Positions 46,300-54,708 of a stretch of 64,000 nt of DNA are shown here, in pieces; within the stretch, counting starts at the first letter, position 1; each line of letters starts with the position of its first letter. The notes below the pieces were generated by a model. It ran no database searches. It was not told the DNA's origin and saw only the letters and a program-made list of their open reading frames with translations. Origin of the DNA: Eubacteriales bacterium (GTDB lineage Bacteria > Bacillota > Clostridia > Lachnospirales > Lachnospiraceae). The stretch covers positions 1 through 64,000 of the forward strand of contig JAUNSC010000007.1 of the NCBI GenBank assembly GCA_030539395.1. Direction: 5' to 3'. The translations under genes and the position numbers were made by a program.

Positions 46300-46300
46300 A

Positions 46301-47002
46301 TTACCACTCCACCTCATCTGCACTCATTGGATTTTCCTGTTCCACACAGGATTTTATTTTGCCGTTTTTCACACGGATAATCACATCCGCCATTTTTGCA
46401 ATGCTCTGGTTATGAGTGACGATCACAATGGTCTTACCATAATTTCTCGCCATGGAAAGCAGAAGTTTTAACACCAGCACACCGGTTTCGGAATCCAGTG
46501 CACCGGTAGGTTCGTCGCAAAGAAGGATCCGGGGATTTTTCGCAAGAGCTCTCGCTATGGATACTCTCTGCTGCTCACCTCCTGAAAGCTCGGAAGGAAA
46601 GTTTTTCAGATGATCAGAGAGCCCTACCTCCGCAATCATCTTTTTCGCATCCAGAGCATCGGGAGATATTTCCTGCACCAGAGCCACATTCTCCTGTACT
46701 GTCAATGTCGGAATGAGATTATAGAACTGAAACACAAATCCTACAGCAGAGGCTCGATAATCAGCAAGTTCATTATTGGTAAGCGAGGAAATATCCCTGC
46801 CATTTACAATAATCGTTCCGCCTGTGGGACTGTCCAGCCCTCCCAGGAGATTAAGAAGAGTACTTTTTCCCGCACCGCTGGGACCAAGGATCACAACAAA
46901 TTTCCCTTCCTCCAGAGTGAAACTCACTTTATCAAGTGCCCGCAGCTCATGATCGCCAGTGGTATACACACGTGTTACATCTTTAAATTCGACAATAGCC
47001 AT
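46301..47002 (-). CDS. ABC ATP-binding protein (MacB/LolD type)
   Basis: 233 aa from ATG 47002, with ATGGAGGAA before it. Walker [19 protein letters not shown], LolD-type [20 protein letters not shown], signature [16 protein letters not shown], Walker [12 protein letters not shown] and IVTHNQSIA. It ends 2 nt before the FtsX permease starts and powers it. A hairpin and a palindrome lie between its promoter and start codon. Confidence 0.92.
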   Translation of the reverse strand: MAIVEFKDVTRVYTTGDHELRALDKVSFTLEEGKFVVILGPSGAGKSTLLNLLGGLDSPTGGTIIVNGRDISSLTNNELADYRASAVGFVFQFYNLIPTLTVQENVALVQEISPDALDAKKMIAEVGLSDHLKNFPSELSGGEQQRVSIARALAKNPRILLCDEPTGALDSETGVLVLKLLLSMARNYGKTIVIVTHNQSIAKMADVIIRVKNGKIKSCVEQENPMSADEVEW

Positions 47003-47021
47003 CTCGCATTCCTCCATTTTT

Positions 47022-47041
47022 AGGTTAGTTGCAGCTAACCT
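47022..47041. promoter_or_regulatory. Palindrome near the ribosome site of the MacB-type gene
   Basis: AGGTTAGTTGCAGCTAACCT, 20 bp with one mismatch. The arms TTAGGTTAG / CTAACCT resemble DtxR/IdeR-type iron boxes. It could be an operator in the leader; the resemblance is from memory. Confidence 0.45.
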
Positions 47042-47055
47042 TCTCTCAAAAACAA

Positions 47056-47077
47056 CGCCCGCTCTAATTAGCGGGCG
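47056..47077 (-). terminator. Leader hairpin: terminator or attenuator
   Basis: CGCCCGCT (47056-47063) pairs perfectly with AGCGGGCG (47070-47077), loop of 6; on the minus strand followed by TTGTTTTTG. It lies downstream of a near-consensus promoter and upstream of the MacB-type gene, so it may be an attenuator as well as the end of the upstream peptidase operon. Confidence 0.6.
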
Positions 47078-47091
47078 CTAACTACTACAAT

Positions 47092-47121
47092 ACTGTATCA
47101 CCCGGCAATCCGATTTGTCAA
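47092..47121 (-). promoter_or_regulatory. Sigma-A promoter of the MacB-FtsX operon
   Basis: Minus strand: -35 TTGACA (47116-47121), 18-bp spacer, -10 TACAGT (47092-47097). Confidence 0.6.
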
Positions 47122-47147
47122 TACTTTCATGCAAGTGAATCCCTTTT

Positions 47148-48077
47148 TTACTCTGATGGAACAATCTTCAAAACAGCAGTATTTGCATACGTCATCGGAT
47201 GATTGTGAACGAAGAAGATAACGCCGTCCACAGGAGATAACAGTTCTTCCCTGCAGGAACCGTCATAGGGGTTTATGATCTGTGCCAGTTTTTGGCCCTT
47301 TTCCACCCGTTGGTTTACATGAATTTTACTTTGAAAAATACCGGCTCTTGAAGGCCGTACAACTGCCAGTTCACTGTCATCGATGATCTGTGAACGATAA
47401 CCTTCCGGGACTTTTTTCAAAATCAATCCTTCTTTATTCATGAAACACATCACTGCATTTACCATATTTTCTGCCGCATCTTCATCGATAGACTCTGTTG
47501 TGGTGGAATACAGACTGAAAGCCTGTGTATCCCAAATCTGCCAGTTATAATTCAATGTCGTCGTATCATAGGGTTTGGGCTCTCTGGTGACTATGTAGGG
47601 AAGTCCAAATTCTTCTGCTTTTTCAATGTGTTCAAATCCTGTTTTCATCAGCCGCACATGGGGTGCAAAATTTCCCGTCATATAAAAGGAAGGAAATTGT
47701 ATACCATAACGGTAACCGGTAACCGCTTCAAAAACACCTCCTGCAATCCGCTGCGTTGTCTCCCCCAATAAATATCCCGGGAACATACGGTTTATATCAG
47801 TATTGTCTGTAGGCCAGAATCTCTTCTCAATATTCATGGAATAAGGATTCACTGATGGAATCACCATAATTTCATGGCCTTCACAGATACGGCCTGCCTC
47901 CTCCAGTTCTTTCAGTTTTTTTACAATCTGTGAGCAGATAAAAATCTGCTGATATTCATTACCGCGCGTATTTCCAAGAATGCAGAGAGATTTTTCACCC
48001 TGACCGAAAGAAAACCCTGTCACCCGGAAATTATCACGGTACAGCGATTCCAGTTCATATACTACCTTCTTCTCCAT
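47148..48077 (-). CDS. AstE/AspA-like M14-family protein, zinc ligands lost (pseudoenzyme)
   Basis: 309 aa. It aligns by eye with its upstream neighbour along the full length, including the C-terminal barrel-like domain (VRPSRAGIFQSKIHVNQRVE; LLSPVDGVIFFVHNHPMTYA). Where the neighbour has HGDE, this protein has RGNE (His to Arg); where the neighbour has the second ligand DIHASN, it has GIQFPS (His to Gln). Two of three zinc ligands are therefore absent and it should not be an active peptidase or deacylase. Its start overlaps the neighbour's stop by 23 nt, so a heterodimer with the active paralogue is likely (inference). Confidence 0.82.
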   Translation of the reverse strand: MEKKVVYELESLYRDNFRVTGFSFGQGEKSLCILGNTRGNEYQQIFICSQIVKKLKELEEAGRICEGHEIMVIPSVNPYSMNIEKRFWPTDNTDINRMFPGYLLGETTQRIAGGVFEAVTGYRYGIQFPSFYMTGNFAPHVRLMKTGFEHIEKAEEFGLPYIVTREPKPYDTTTLNYNWQIWDTQAFSLYSTTTESIDEDAAENMVNAVMCFMNKEGLILKKVPEGYRSQIIDDSELAVVRPSRAGIFQSKIHVNQRVEKGQKLAQIINPYDGSCREELLSPVDGVIFFVHNHPMTYANTAVLKIVPSE

Positions 48078-49026
48078 CTTCCTCTGCAGTCCTTTCTTCC
48101 ATTTTTAAAATGCGTGCCATCAGGGATCCCTCCTCAACCACCGGATATTCTCTGATCGTAAACAGCAGTCCTTCCTCTTCAGTGACCACATCCTCCAACA
48201 CAATTCCATTCAGCGGATCCACTACTTTCCCGATAGACTGTCCCTTTTTGACATAGGTATTATGCCGGGTTTCCTGTATGAAAATACCCGAGCGGGAAGC
48301 ATTCAAAAATAAAACATCTTCCACCTGTTCAGATATTATGGGTTCCCTCGCTTTTACCGTCTCGCCGGTCCAAATCCCCAGTTTTTTCATTACATTCAGA
48401 ATGCCTTCCACCATCTGATTGCCAATTCTTTTTGTAATCCTCATTCCTACACCCATCTCCACCACCAGCGTTGGTGTCCCGCGGCTGTTCAGACTGCAGG
48501 CAAGTGTTGATTCCAGCACAGTGCTTGTGCCATGGACCCAGATAAAATCCACGTTGCACTCTTTTGCCAGAGGAACAAGTTTTTCTTTATGCAGTTCATT
48601 AATCCGAATCTGCGGCAATTCCGTAAGATAAATATTGCTGGCATGGATATCCAGGCACAGATCACTTCCCTCCAGATCACGGACTATTTCCATTGCCAGA
48701 TATTCTGTCATGGAACCGTCCATGCTGCCGGGAAAGGTTCTGTTCATGTCCAGATCAAATCCCGGAATTCCCCGTGTAATGGAATCTATGCCAAGAGGAT
48801 TCATAGCCGGATAAATGTCCACTGTACCTGTAAGGTACTCTTTGTGTTCCTGAATCCTTCTGGCAAGTTCATAACATACATATTGCCCTTCCAGTTCATC
48901 TCCATGGATTCCTGTGACAATACTGATTCTTTTTTTATTGTCCGGACCCTCCGGCAAAAATCGTTTTTTCCGGATTTCCAGACATTCATCTACCGGCATC
49001 TCTATGGACGCAAATGTTTCCACCAT
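48055..49026 (-). CDS. AstE/AspA-like M14-family zinc metallopeptidase
   Basis: 323 aa. The zinc site is intact: VTGIHGDELEGQYVCYELAR (His and Glu), DLCLDIHASNIYLTE (His), and a later TLVVEMGVGMRI Glu. The MNPLGIDSITRG and DMNRTFPGSMDG blocks are typical of succinylglutamate desuccinylase/aspartoacylase-type amidohydrolases. A C-terminal beta domain (SRSGIFIQETRHNTYVKKGQ) follows. It may trim an amino-acid or peptide tag made by the ATP-grasp ligase of the same operon. It starts 7 nt after the transglutaminase stop. Confidence 0.87.
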   Translation of the reverse strand: MVETFASIEMPVDECLEIRKKRFLPEGPDNKKRISIVTGIHGDELEGQYVCYELARRIQEHKEYLTGTVDIYPAMNPLGIDSITRGIPGFDLDMNRTFPGSMDGSMTEYLAMEIVRDLEGSDLCLDIHASNIYLTELPQIRINELHKEKLVPLAKECNVDFIWVHGTSTVLESTLACSLNSRGTPTLVVEMGVGMRITKRIGNQMVEGILNVMKKLGIWTGETVKAREPIISEQVEDVLFLNASRSGIFIQETRHNTYVKKGQSIGKVVDPLNGIVLEDVVTEEEGLLFTIREYPVVEEGSLMARILKMEERTAEEDGEEGSI

Positions 49027-49033
49027 AATTTGT

Positions 49034-49828
49034 TCATTCCTCTCTGATTTCTTCTACCAGGACTTCTATCTCCTGCTTCTGCTGTGCAAGCCCCGTCATA
49101 ATGCCCTGGTTAATCACGCAATCCTGGTAATCTCTGCCCCCTGAGATTTTGATGTGCTGGTCATTTACCATTAACATATTTGTAGGATCCAGTGCAATCC
49201 AATACGGTTCATCATATACTTCTACCCAGGCATGGCTCGCGCCCTCACCAATCAGCATTCCTACCACATAGCGTGCCGGAATCCCCTCCATGCGGCACAG
49301 GGAAATCAATATGTGTGCATAATCCTGACATACACCCTTCCCCAAAACCATAGCTTCTTCCGCTGTTGTATGAATTGTCGTAACTCCCTGTACATATTGA
49401 AAGTTTTTATACAACGTCTCCATCATAAGGACCGCCTTCTGCAGATTTGTCTTCCCCTTCAGAGAAGGAATCCGACTGTGGAAATCTCTGATGGCATCTC
49501 CGGGATGGGTATAGACAGTCTGATAACGATAACGCCCCATCCGGTAATCTTCCCCTGCATACTCTGCATCCTTCAGCCCTACCTGAGCAATCCCCCGTAC
49601 TTCTGCCATAAACAGATCATGCGGTGATTTACAGTTGCCATATATACAATAGTTCCCAAAGGAATCCGTACTGCTGCTTAAATTTTCTTTTGGAAGAACA
49701 GAAATCTCCATTTGTTTCATCTTCTGCCGCTCATTGTTACAGGGAACGCACCGCAGGGTAAACCGATGGTCTTTTACGGGACTGGAAAATCGAATCTTTA
49801 GCATATAGTAGAAGGACAGCTCCTTCAT
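49034..49828 (-). CDS. Transglutaminase-like cysteine protease domain protein
   Basis: 264 aa. N-terminal beta domain (bacterial transglutaminase-like N, with FTLRCVPCN), then the catalytic core: GKGVCQDYAHILISLCRMEG (Cys), GEGASHAWVEVYDEPYWIAL (His) and DPTNMLM (Asp). Proteins of this type occur with alpha-E and circularly permuted ATP-grasp proteins; they may cut or cross-link peptides. No signal peptide, so it is cytoplasmic. It starts after GGGAGGGAATTAG, 37 nt from the alpha-E gene. Confidence 0.9.
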   Translation of the reverse strand: MKELSFYYMLKIRFSSPVKDHRFTLRCVPCNNERQKMKQMEISVLPKENLSSSTDSFGNYCIYGNCKSPHDLFMAEVRGIAQVGLKDAEYAGEDYRMGRYRYQTVYTHPGDAIRDFHSRIPSLKGKTNLQKAVLMMETLYKNFQYVQGVTTIHTTAEEAMVLGKGVCQDYAHILISLCRMEGIPARYVVGMLIGEGASHAWVEVYDEPYWIALDPTNMLMVNDQHIKISGGRDYQDCVINQGIMTGLAQQKQEIEVLVEEIREE

Positions 49829-49865
49829 ACTAATTCCCTCCCCTCAAAAGAATATATTTTGAAAA

Positions 49866-50543
49866 TCAGTTCTGCTGCATGATCAGCGATTCTATTTCCA
49901 CGATAATTCCGTTATAATTAATGTCCTGCTCCTGTATCATTTCTTTCAGCCGTTCCAGGTGTTCCTTCACATAGACCACACTGCTGCGGTCAATTCTGCC
50001 CACCAGCCTGGACACTTCCCGAATCATATCTTCTCTCGGCTGCCTGAGCCTTGCGTACAGATCAATACGCTCCACACGTTTACCAACTTTTATGATATTA
50101 CGGATATCTTCGCTTTCAATCTCATCATCTGCAATTCCCCAGAAAGCCAGCAGATTATCACGTATTTTCTGCATCTCAAGAAGCGGTGCCCTGCTCTCTC
50201 CTGCTTTCTTCATATCATAGATCGCCAGCTGCACATAAGAAAGCGTATCACTCCCGATAAGCTCCCGCAGAACGATTGCATTATCATACGCCCTGTTAAG
50301 GTTGCTGACAATGGAATTTTCATCCTCAGTATCAAATGCATACCTCTTCTGGAAATCCTCATTTGATTCATAAATATTGGGAATCTCCAGATCCTGGCAA
50401 AACTGAGCATACCCTCCGCCCGGAAGCCCGTCCAGCATTCTGTCAGCAGCTGCATCAAAAAGCCGTATTGTTGTATAAACACGTTCTGTATACCTGCCCA
50501 GCCAAAAAAGCCTGTCTGTCTGTTCTATTGAGATAACACCCAT
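49866..50543 (-). CDS. Alpha-E domain protein (DUF403)
   Basis: 225 aa, all-helical: begins ISIEQTDRLFWLGRYTERVY, with NAIVLRELIGSDTLSYVQLA and GKRVERIDLYARLRQPRED. Alpha-E proteins are always next to circularly permuted ATP-grasp genes and are thought to act as partner or scaffold. This one is shorter than the common ~310-residue form. Its start overlaps the ATP-grasp stop by 19 nt. Confidence 0.88.
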   Translation of the reverse strand: MGVISIEQTDRLFWLGRYTERVYTTIRLFDAAADRMLDGLPGGGYAQFCQDLEIPNIYESNEDFQKRYAFDTEDENSIVSNLNRAYDNAIVLRELIGSDTLSYVQLAIYDMKKAGESRAPLLEMQKIRDNLLAFWGIADDEIESEDIRNIIKVGKRVERIDLYARLRQPREDMIREVSRLVGRIDRSSVVYVKEHLERLKEMIQEQDINYNGIIVEIESLIMQQN

Positions 50544-51844
50544 GTGTCTTTAAATCCTCCTCCCTGTGATGAATTTACAATAAAAGAATCCGGATTTCTG
50601 GAAAAGCGTGTCAGGCCGCTCTTCCACACTACTGTTTCTTTTCCTGACAGAACAAATGCACGCAAATCTGCTTTTCGCGGCACGATGTGTCCTTCATCCA
50701 TAATATCAATATCCAGGAAATCTATGACTTCCTGTGCGATAAAACGCCGGGGTTCTTTTTTCAAAAGCCTGATAAAGCTCTCTTTCTGCGCTTTTGTCAT
50801 GCTGCTTCCAAATACCACGCCATAACCGCCTGCCTCTGCCACATCTTTCAGCACCAGATCATCAAAATGCTCCAGTACGTATGCCATGTCCTTCTCATAA
50901 AACGGCAGATAGGTAGGAGCATTGTTTAAAACAGGCTCCTCTCCCATATAATAACGTATCATTGACGGTACAAAATAATAGATACCCTTATCATCCCCGA
51001 TCCCGTTGCCCGGAGCATTCATAAGAGCCACATTTCCTTTTCGGTAAACATCAAAAATATGGGGGATTCCAATCACAGATTCAGGAAGAAAATTCATGGG
51101 ATCCAGATATTCGTCTGAAATTCTGCGGTACACAGCTCCAACCTTTTCTTTCTTGCCGTTGCTCTTTATAAAATATAGATGATCATCTTCTACAACAAGC
51201 TCATTACCATTCACCAGCTGCACACCCGTTTTTTCTGCCAGATAAGAATGCTCAAAGTACGCGGCATTATATCTTCCCGGTGTAAGAAGCACGATCAGCC
51301 CGTCTACCTTTACATCATCCATGGTTTTTCTGAGGAGGGCCGCATAATCCCGGTTATCCGCAATATGATTCTCTCTGAATGTGACCGGGCTGCTTCTTCT
51401 GCAGATTTTTCTGGCTATCATCGGATAGGAAGCCCCGGAAGGCACCCGAAGGTTATCCTCCAATATGTACCACTCTTTATTTTTCCCCTGCACCAGATCG
51501 ATACCGGAAATATGGGAATATACCTCTTTTGGCGGCATGATTCCCTCACACTGAACAAGATATCCGCTGGAAGCGTAAATGAATTCCTCAGGTACTACTT
51601 TATCACGGATAATTTTTTTATCATGATAAATATCCTTCAGAAAAAAGTTAAGCGCCTGTACTCGCTGTCTCAGTCCCTTTTCCAGATAATCAAACTCCGT
51701 CTTATCAATGATTCTTGGAATAGCGTCAAACGGAAATAACTGTTCTTTAAAGGTATTATTTTTATATATTCCAAATTTCACACCATATCTTGCAAGCTGT
51801 TCATTGACCGTATCCGTGTGTTCAAGTAAATCTAACCGGTTCAT
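50525..51844 (-). CDS. Circularly permuted type 2 ATP-grasp protein
   Basis: 439 aa from ATG 51844 (GGAAAGGAAGTGG before it; the TTG just upstream is less likely). Conserved blocks: EFIYASSGYLVQCEGIMPPK, WYILEDNLRVPSGASYPMIA, NAPGNGIGDDKGIYYFVPSM, VLKDVAEAGGYGVVFG and the C-terminal KADLRAFVLSGKETVVWKSG then TRFSRNPDSFIVNSSQGGGF. The family is predicted to ligate amino acids or peptides to an unknown acceptor (ATP-grasp/alpha-E/transglutaminase systems described by Iyer and Aravind). First gene of the five-gene operon. Confidence 0.92.
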   Translation of the reverse strand: MNRLDLLEHTDTVNEQLARYGVKFGIYKNNTFKEQLFPFDAIPRIIDKTEFDYLEKGLRQRVQALNFFLKDIYHDKKIIRDKVVPEEFIYASSGYLVQCEGIMPPKEVYSHISGIDLVQGKNKEWYILEDNLRVPSGASYPMIARKICRRSSPVTFRENHIADNRDYAALLRKTMDDVKVDGLIVLLTPGRYNAAYFEHSYLAEKTGVQLVNGNELVVEDDHLYFIKSNGKKEKVGAVYRRISDEYLDPMNFLPESVIGIPHIFDVYRKGNVALMNAPGNGIGDDKGIYYFVPSMIRYYMGEEPVLNNAPTYLPFYEKDMAYVLEHFDDLVLKDVAEAGGYGVVFGSSMTKAQKESFIRLLKKEPRRFIAQEVIDFLDIDIMDEGHIVPRKADLRAFVLSGKETVVWKSGLTRFSRNPDSFIVNSSQGGGFKDTWVLSQ

Positions 51845-51886
51845 CAAAATACCACTTCCTTTCCGTTGCTGTGCGATAGATTTTTT

Positions 51887-51911
51887 GTGGAACAGGAAAT
51901 TCCTGTTCCAC
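51887..51911 (-). other. Perfect palindromic hairpin in the leader of the ATP-grasp operon
   Basis: GTGGAACAGGAA (51887-51898) and TTCCTGTTCCAC (51900-51911) around one base. Flanking runs are T on the left and A on the right of the plus strand, so it is not an intrinsic terminator in either direction; operator or RNA hairpin. Confidence 0.55.
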
Positions 51912-51918
51912 GAAAAAA

Positions 51919-51952
51919 GACGTTTTCCCGTAAATACTTACAGAAAAACGCC
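51919..51952 (-). terminator. Terminator: end of MATE gene and possible attenuator
   Basis: On the minus strand a 15-bp stem (GGCGTTTTTCTGTAA with its partner, containing GU pairs) is followed by TTTTTT (51913-51918). It lies between the promoter at 51977-52005 and the ATP-grasp gene. Confidence 0.7.
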
Positions 51953-51976
51953 TTTGTTTCACATCAACTGATTTTT

Positions 51977-52005
51977 ATTCTATTATACCCTTTTTAAATT
52001 GTCAA
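51977..52005 (-). promoter_or_regulatory. Probable promoter of the ATP-grasp operon
   Basis: Minus strand: -35 TTGACA (52000-52005), 17-bp spacer, -10 TAGAAT (51977-51982). A TATAAT is also present but only 12 bp from the -35. Confidence 0.6.
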
Positions 52006-52024
52006 TCATTTTTTAAATTTTACC

Positions 52025-53446
52025 TTATCTTATAATTTCCTTATTCGATAAAAGATGTGTATTGAGTTCTTTATATGTCCTTTGAATCAGGAACAAAGCA
52101 ATCAAAAAAGTAAGGATATCTGATACCGGCATAGAATAGAGTACTCCGTCCAGTCCGAAAAATGAAGGCAGAAGCAAAGCAAAGCCCACTCCGAATACAA
52201 TTTCACGAATCATGGACAATAATGTAGACTCTACTGCTTTTCCCATTGCCTGTAAAAAGATAAAGCATGCTTTATTGACACAGGCAAGAATCATCATACA
52301 CAGATAGATGCGGAAAGAATGAATTGCAAAGTCCGTGTAATAGCTGCTCTCATTTGCTGCACCAAAAATTGCAATAAGCTGCTGGGGAAACAGTTCCACA
52401 ATTAATAATGCCACTGCGCCGACGCACGCTTCGGCGGTCAGAAGTCTTGTAAACAGATTTTTTACTCTCGGCTTAAGCCCGGCGCCCATATTATAACCGG
52501 CAATCGGAATACATCCGGCTGCCATACCTACTACGATGGAAATGACTATCTGGAAAAATTTCATCACAATGCCTACCACTGCCATAGGAATCTGGGCATA
52601 TTGTTCCTGTGAGAAAACCGGATCAAGTGCTCCATATTTTCGGATCATGTTATTAATAGCTGCCATAGCTGCAACCAGAGAAATCTGCGAAAGAAAACTG
52701 CAGATTCCAAGCACCAGCGTTTTTCTGGATATGCTCCAGTCCAAAACATAATCATGCTTTTTCGGCCTGATTTCTTTCATATGCAGCAAATACCATATTG
52801 CCAGCACTGCCGTAACCACCTGTCCCATAACAGTCGCTACCGCAGCTCCCATCATGCCCCATTTAAATACAAATATAAAAATCGGGTCAAAAATAATATT
52901 TAAAACAGCTCCGGCCAGGGTTGACACCATTGCAAACTTTGGATTTCCGTCTGCACGAATGATCGGATTCATAGCCTGCCCAAACATATAAAAAGGAACA
53001 CCCAGGGAAATATAGAAAAAATATTCCATAGAGTGCTTAAATGTCTCTGCATTAACATTTCCACCGAACATAGTAACAATCTGACGTCTGAAAACCAGAT
53101 AAATGATGCACAAGACCACACTGCTGACGATAACCAGTACAACTGAATTACCCACACTCTTTTTTGCATCCTCCGGCTCCTGCTTACCAAGACTCAAACT
53201 GACAAACGCACAGCACCCGTCACCGATCATAACTGCAATCGCAAGAGCAATGACAGTAAGGGGAAAGACTACAGTATTTGCAGCGTTTCCATATGACCCC
53301 AGATATGTTGCATTTGCAATAAAAATCTGATCTACAATGTTATAAAGTGCACCTACCAGAAGTGAAATGATACAGGGAATTGCATAGGATTTCATCAACT
53401 TTCCAATGCGCTCTGTTCCCAAAAACTGATTTGAATTTGTTTCCAT
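52025..53446 (-). CDS. MATE-family multidrug/Na+ efflux transporter
   Basis: 473 aa from ATG 53446, preceded by GAGAGGAG. Twelve hydrophobic segments in two halves; blocks KLMKSYAIPCIISLLVGALY and NIVDQIFIANATY near the N-terminus, FAMVSTLAGAVLNIIFDPIF in the middle, and AGCIPIAGYNMGAGLKPRVK in the second half. MATE proteins pump cationic drugs or metabolites out in exchange for Na+ or H+. Downstream of an EamA gene on the same strand but separated by a terminator. Confidence 0.92.
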   Translation of the reverse strand: METNSNQFLGTERIGKLMKSYAIPCIISLLVGALYNIVDQIFIANATYLGSYGNAANTVVFPLTVIALAIAVMIGDGCCAFVSLSLGKQEPEDAKKSVGNSVVLVIVSSVVLCIIYLVFRRQIVTMFGGNVNAETFKHSMEYFFYISLGVPFYMFGQAMNPIIRADGNPKFAMVSTLAGAVLNIIFDPIFIFVFKWGMMGAAVATVMGQVVTAVLAIWYLLHMKEIRPKKHDYVLDWSISRKTLVLGICSFLSQISLVAAMAAINNMIRKYGALDPVFSQEQYAQIPMAVVGIVMKFFQIVISIVVGMAAGCIPIAGYNMGAGLKPRVKNLFTRLLTAEACVGAVALLIVELFPQQLIAIFGAANESSYYTDFAIHSFRIYLCMMILACVNKACFIFLQAMGKAVESTLLSMIREIVFGVGFALLLPSFFGLDGVLYSMPVSDILTFLIALFLIQRTYKELNTHLLSNKEIIR

Positions 53447-53548
53447 AAAAAACTCCTCTCTGTTACTAATATTGCTGTCCTCCATTTTGCCGCAATGCGA
53501 TCCCCGGAGGTTTTTTCGTATAAGGGACAAAGTTTCCCATACAAAAAA

Positions 53549-53590
53549 AGTGTGCAGCAATCAGCCGGATTTACGCTATTGCTACACACT
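53549..53590 (-). terminator. Terminator of the EamA gene
   Basis: On the minus strand AGTGTGTAGCAAT pairs with ATTGCTGCACACT (13 bp, one G-U) and is followed by seven T's. Confidence 0.75.
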
Positions 53591-53653
53591 GCGGGTTTAT
53601 TATATTAATTTTCAGGAATTTTTTCAAAGGTTATTTTTAACAAAAAAACAGGA

Positions 53654-54523
53654 TCATATATCCTTCTTTTTGCGATTATACAGAAACATAAGCAGAGACG
53701 CTGCTACAATTAATCCATATCCAATAAAACTATATACATCCGGAATTTCGCCAAACAGACAAAATCCAAGAATGGTTGCAAACAAAATCTGCGAATAGTC
53801 ATATATGGAAATTTTCCGCGCCGGCGCATACGTATAGGCTGCAGTGATACAGAACTGGCCTCCTGCTGCAAAGAGTCCTGCCATCAACAGAATGCAGAGC
53901 TGTTTCACACTCACAGGAACAAAACCGGCTATCACCCACGGCAAAACAATCAGGCAGGAAAACAGTGAAAAATAGAAAACAATCACCGGACCTTTTAATC
54001 CATGATTTCCCAGATATCTCACCATAGTGTAGGCAATACCGGCGCCCAGCCCTCCGCATACTCCGATCAGTGCCGGCATAAGTGCCGTATTCTGAAAACT
54101 GGGCTTCACAATAAACAGACATCCCACAAATGCCAGGACCACACAACCCGACTGAAAACGGGTAATTTTTTCTTTTAAGAACAGGAGCGAAAACAGAATA
54201 GCAAAAAACGGTGACAATTTATTTAATATAGAAGCATCCGCCACCATAAGATGATCCACCGCATAAAAATTACAGAGAATTCCCATCGTACCGAAAATGC
54301 ATCTCATTGCCAAAGGGATGCGGCAATCTTTTTGTACCTTTAATGAGGTATGGTTTTTCAAAATTACTATTGCCGCAAAAACCGCTGCTACAAGATTTCT
54401 AAAAAAACTTTTCTGAACAAAGGGCAAATCCCCTGACAGCCGTACACATACATTCATACATGCAAAGAAAAACGCTGACAGAATGATCATCAGCATCCCT
54501 CTTAAATAATTTTCTTTATTCAT
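53654..54523 (-). CDS. EamA/DMT-superfamily transporter
   Basis: 289 aa from ATG 54523, with AAAGGAAGC before it. Ten membrane segments arranged as two EamA repeats (MIILSAFFFACMNVCVRLSG first; LLMAGLFAAGGQFCITAAYT second). DMT transporters carry amino acids, nucleosides or drugs. A lone gene divergent from a TetR regulator. Confidence 0.9.
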   Translation of the reverse strand: MNKENYLRGMLMIILSAFFFACMNVCVRLSGDLPFVQKSFFRNLVAAVFAAIVILKNHTSLKVQKDCRIPLAMRCIFGTMGILCNFYAVDHLMVADASILNKLSPFFAILFSLLFLKEKITRFQSGCVVLAFVGCLFIVKPSFQNTALMPALIGVCGGLGAGIAYTMVRYLGNHGLKGPVIVFYFSLFSCLIVLPWVIAGFVPVSVKQLCILLMAGLFAAGGQFCITAAYTYAPARKISIYDYSQILFATILGFCLFGEIPDVYSFIGYGLIVAASLLMFLYNRKKKDI

Positions 54524-54649
54524 GATACGCTTCCTTTCTGCCATTTATCCAGATTACTGTATCATATTCGGTAAATTTTGCAAACTGTTTCAAACGATTA
54601 TTTTAAGGGAACTTCCCAGACAGTCCTAAAACTCTTTTCCATCAGATGG

Positions 54650-54678
54650 TTGATTTTCCACCTGCAATCTGATATTCT
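54650..54678 (+). promoter_or_regulatory. Sigma-A promoter of the TetR gene
   Basis: -35 TTGATT (54650-54655), 17-bp spacer, -10 TATTCT (54673-54678), about 30 bp upstream of the start. Confidence 0.6.
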
Positions 54679-54708
54679 TTGCATATAACTTTCCCGGAGG
54701 AACAGCCC

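Noticed and set aside
51887-51911. Possible fourth LacI operator (same GTGGAAC/GTTCCAC half sites)
   Set aside because: The half sites are separated by 11 bp instead of 2, and the operon is unrelated to sugars.
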